A DNA stretch of 33,384 bases from a virus, in IMG/VR virus record IMGVR_UViG_3300005581_000070, positions 1-33,384 of that record, one strand, 5' to 3'. Below are positions 31,447 to 33,384 of the stretch, piece by piece; position 1 is the first letter of the stretch, and every line of letters begins with the position of its first letter. The position numbers and the translations under genes were made by a program. Below the pieces are notes generated by a model. The model searched no databases. It worked only from the letters and a program-made list of their open reading frames with translations, and had not been told where the DNA came from.

Positions 31447-33384
31447 TTAAGTCTTGTTTTTCAAGGCTCGTTCAGCAATCTTTTTGGCAATTGCATAGTC
31501 AAGGTTATCCATAGCTTCTTCGTACTCATCTGGATTAATCCCCATTCCCACCCTATTTTTATCAATCCAAACCTTAAGTCCTTGAAGTGTTTCCATCTCT
31601 GCCTTGTTCCTGAATGTCGAATTAAATGCCAATGCAAGATATTCGCCTCTAGCACTCAAACTTTTCCAGTCTTTTTGTGCTGCTAATCCTTTATCTTCTG
31701 CTGATTGGCCTAATGGCATGTTTGACTGTGTTTTTCGTTGCAAAGGATCACCGCTTGGTCTGATTGGTTGCCTTGAATGTCCATCAGCTCTCAGATAGTA
31801 TTGAACCACTGTGAACTTTTGAAGTTCAGCCCACATCGCCCCAATCGTTTTTTTTGTTTTGATTCTGTCTATGATCTCTTCGACTTCTGTCTCTCTCTTT
31901 GCTGGATCATATATTTGTTCTTTATCTCCCACTATCAAATGCAATAACTCTCGAATTCTTTCAAAAAATTCATCCTTTCTTTTTGATTGGTTACGATATA
32001 AATCGTCAATTTTTTTATAGATTGTCCCATGTTCTGCACTTTTAACTGGGTCTAATTTTTCCATCTCATCTATTTCTTTTCTGATATCTGCAACCAGACT
32101 TTTTATAGATTTTCTACCATATATCTGGGCGTGCTGCCCAGATGCGAACCTTCTGCCTCTTTCTCCTAATTGACGATTAAGTTCTCCAGCGGCCAATCGT
32201 CTCAGAAGTTCTTTTTGATCTTGTGTGAGCAATGTTTTTGGTAGTTCTGAAAAACTATCCATACCTTTGCCAGTTGGTAGTCTTCTAGTTCCTAGTCCAT
32301 GAATGTCTTGTTGTAATATTACCATTGTATTATTTTTGGCAAAATTAACTCTACCGGCAAAAGTCTGCAATTTTTTATTACGGAGATCTCCTGTCATTCT
32401 TTCAACAATTACATCGTGTAATTCATTTTTTATATTTTTGAGTATTGTTATTTTTTCTTGTGTTATTCTACGACTCTCATTTGGCTTAAGCAGTGCACTA
32501 TCTATGCCTTTGATTATATCAATATAATTTCCTTGATCATCTTTGCGCATACTTCCAAAAATTGAATCCAAAGCATCCGAATGGCCTTTGACCCCATACA
32601 GCAATGGTTCCTCGGATCGACGATTTTGTCCTGGATGGAAGGAGGCTCCAGAAAAGTGTCCAACTTTGCCTTTTACATATTCATCATGGCTAAGATGAAC
32701 AATATCTTTATTGTAACCATTTTTTTTGTCTTCGGGATCATCTTGTCTGGCTTTTCTGTAATATTTTGCAGGAAGAACATGGGGCATGTCAACATCTACA
32801 GGTTTGCCATTCTCGATAATTTGTGTTTTAAAATGTGGAAGATGAACAATTTGTTTTTCGCTTCTTGGTATTCCTTCTGGATATTTTCCAGGTATCGGTG
32901 GGCCTTTTTCATCAGCATGAATTTTTGTTATCAAAGCTTGAATAAGTTTTTTGGTAAATCCAGCGTACTCTTTTTTTGTAGATATGTTATTTTCAAAAAC
33001 TTTACCATCTGTTCCTTGGTATTTAATTTTTCTTTCATCTTTATTTTTAAAAATGCGAATACCTTCGATAGTTTTTTCATATTCCATTTCAATCATATCT
33101 TTATGGCTTGCTGGTAATCCTAAAAGTTTAACAATGGATTCTTTTTTTTCATCGTAAAATGTATTATCGGCTAAATCGTGATCTCCAAGCTTAATTGGCT
33201 TCCATCCTTCAATTTTTTTACCTTCAACTTCTTCGCCAACATTTGGCATGTCGCCATAATATCGGTGATAGTTATGACCCAACAATGTCTTTATTGCTTT
33301 TACTGCCATGTCATGTGTAATAAGCTGCATGCCATCCGTACTATGGGGAATCTTTTTATTTTTTGGTTGTGGGTTGGCTAGATC
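31447..33384 (-). CDS. Large hypothetical protein (N-terminus beyond window)
   Basis: At least 645 residues. An ATG at 33330 is usable, but the frame stays open with good composition to the window edge (NPQPKNKKIPHSTDG precedes it), so the true start is probably outside. Regions: IEGWKPIKLGDHDLADNTFYDE, a PGKYPEGIPRSEKQIVHLPHFK block, AKYYRKARQDDPEDK, LLTQDQKELLRRLAAGELN, and long charged helices (KIDDLYRNQSKRKDEFFERI) to the C-terminus. No catalytic motif is recognised. Likely a virion or head-associated protein given neighbours; the name is left open. Confidence 0.72.
   Translation of the reverse strand, partial: DLANPQPKNKKIPHSTDGMQLITHDMAVKAIKTLLGHNYHRYYGDMPNVGEEVEGKKIEGWKPIKLGDHDLADNTFYDEKKESIVKLLGLPASHKDMIEMEYEKTIEGIRIFKNKDERKIKYQGTDGKVFENNISTKKEYAGFTKKLIQALITKIHADEKGPPIPGKYPEGIPRSEKQIVHLPHFKTQIIENGKPVDVDMPHVLPAKYYRKARQDDPEDKKNGYNKDIVHLSHDEYVKGKVGHFSGASFHPGQNRRSEEPLLYGVKGHSDALDSIFGSMRKDDQGNYIDIIKGIDSALLKPNESRRITQEKITILKNIKNELHDVIVERMTGDLRNKKLQTFAGRVNFAKNNTMVILQQDIHGLGTRRLPTGKGMDSFSELPKTLLTQDQKELLRRLAAGELNRQLGERGRRFASGQHAQIYGRKSIKSLVADIRKEIDEMEKLDPVKSAEHGTIYKKIDDLYRNQSKRKDEFFERIRELLHLIVGDKEQIYDPAKRETEVEEIIDRIKTKKTIGAMWAELQKFTVVQYYLRADGHSRQPIRPSGDPLQRKTQSNMPLGQSAEDKGLAAQKDWKSLSARGEYLALAFNSTFRNKAEMETLQGLKVWIDKNRVGMGINPDEYEEAMDNLDYAIAKKIAERALKNKT

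Noticed and set aside
32581-33117. 178-codon plus-strand frame rich in Phe, Ile and Ser
   Set aside because: Antisense to the large minus-strand gene, whose charged, helical composition is clearly the coding one.

Overview
The window is one stretch of a dsDNA tailed-phage genome of the T4 (myovirus) superfamily, or a prophage-like or metagenomic copy of one. The evidence is a set of recognisable T4-type genes: gp47/gp46 recombination nuclease subunits, a gp55-like late sigma factor, a gp18-like contractile sheath, two gp19-like tail-tube proteins, a gp15-like sheath terminator, a probable gp14-like neck protein and a gp26-like baseplate protein. Base composition is moderately AT-rich. Genes are packed tightly with short overlaps, and no tRNA, rRNA, insertion sequence or CRISPR array was seen. 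The host cannot be named from the sequence.

Layout. 1-950 (minus): a collagen-like fibre gene cut by the window edge, preceded by a small gene. 1172-6074 (plus): a Pro/Gly-rich protein with a capsid-targeting-like N-terminus, then gp47 (SbcD), two glycosyltransferases and gp46 (SbcC). 6146-12357 (plus): nucleotide metabolism and DNA processing, with a B12-dependent class II ribonucleotide reductase, CTP synthase, a capsid-targeting-like protein, a stand-alone class II glutamine amidotransferase and a PD-(D/E)XK/Hjc-like nuclease. 12385-15674: a small minus-strand protein, a STAS (anti-sigma-antagonist-like) protein on plus, and convergent to it a minus-strand pair of MoxR-like AAA ATPase and HExxH plus VWA protein. 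15726-17701 (minus): baseplate/tail assembly genes, including a probable programmed -1 frameshift at the end of the gp26-like gene. 17753-19073 (plus): four small overlapping genes. 19063-21002: two more glycosyltransferases and a small 59-codon gene. 21031-21914 (plus): gp55-like sigma factor and a possible gp33-like co-activator. 21911-33384 (minus, with three plus-strand insertions): the tail/neck/head structural module.

How the parts fit. Minus-strand genes are mostly virion structure and assembly. Most plus-strand genes are replication, recombination, nucleotide supply, transcription and surface-sugar functions, but small plus-strand genes are inserted inside the structural block, and convergent neighbours repeatedly overlap by only a few bases at their stops. 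NrdJ and PyrG would raise dNTP and CTP pools; gp46/47 and the Hjc-like nuclease fit recombination-dependent replication; gp55 (with the possible gp33) would switch on late genes. Four glycosyltransferases suggest modification of phage DNA, virion or host surface glycans.

The most unusual features are: (1) five otherwise unrelated proteins that begin with a T4 internal-protein-like targeting peptide, two with a matching I-N-E site; (2) an unannotated -1 frameshift extension of the gp26-like gene at a slippery run A-AAT-TTT-TTC; (3) a MoxR/VWA-metallopeptidase pair facing a STAS protein, a possible regulatory or chaperone module; (4) a small gene after gp55 whose C-terminus looks like a sliding-clamp-binding tail that the gp55 itself lacks; (5) two small overlapping genes (54 and 59 residues) that a standard length cutoff would miss.
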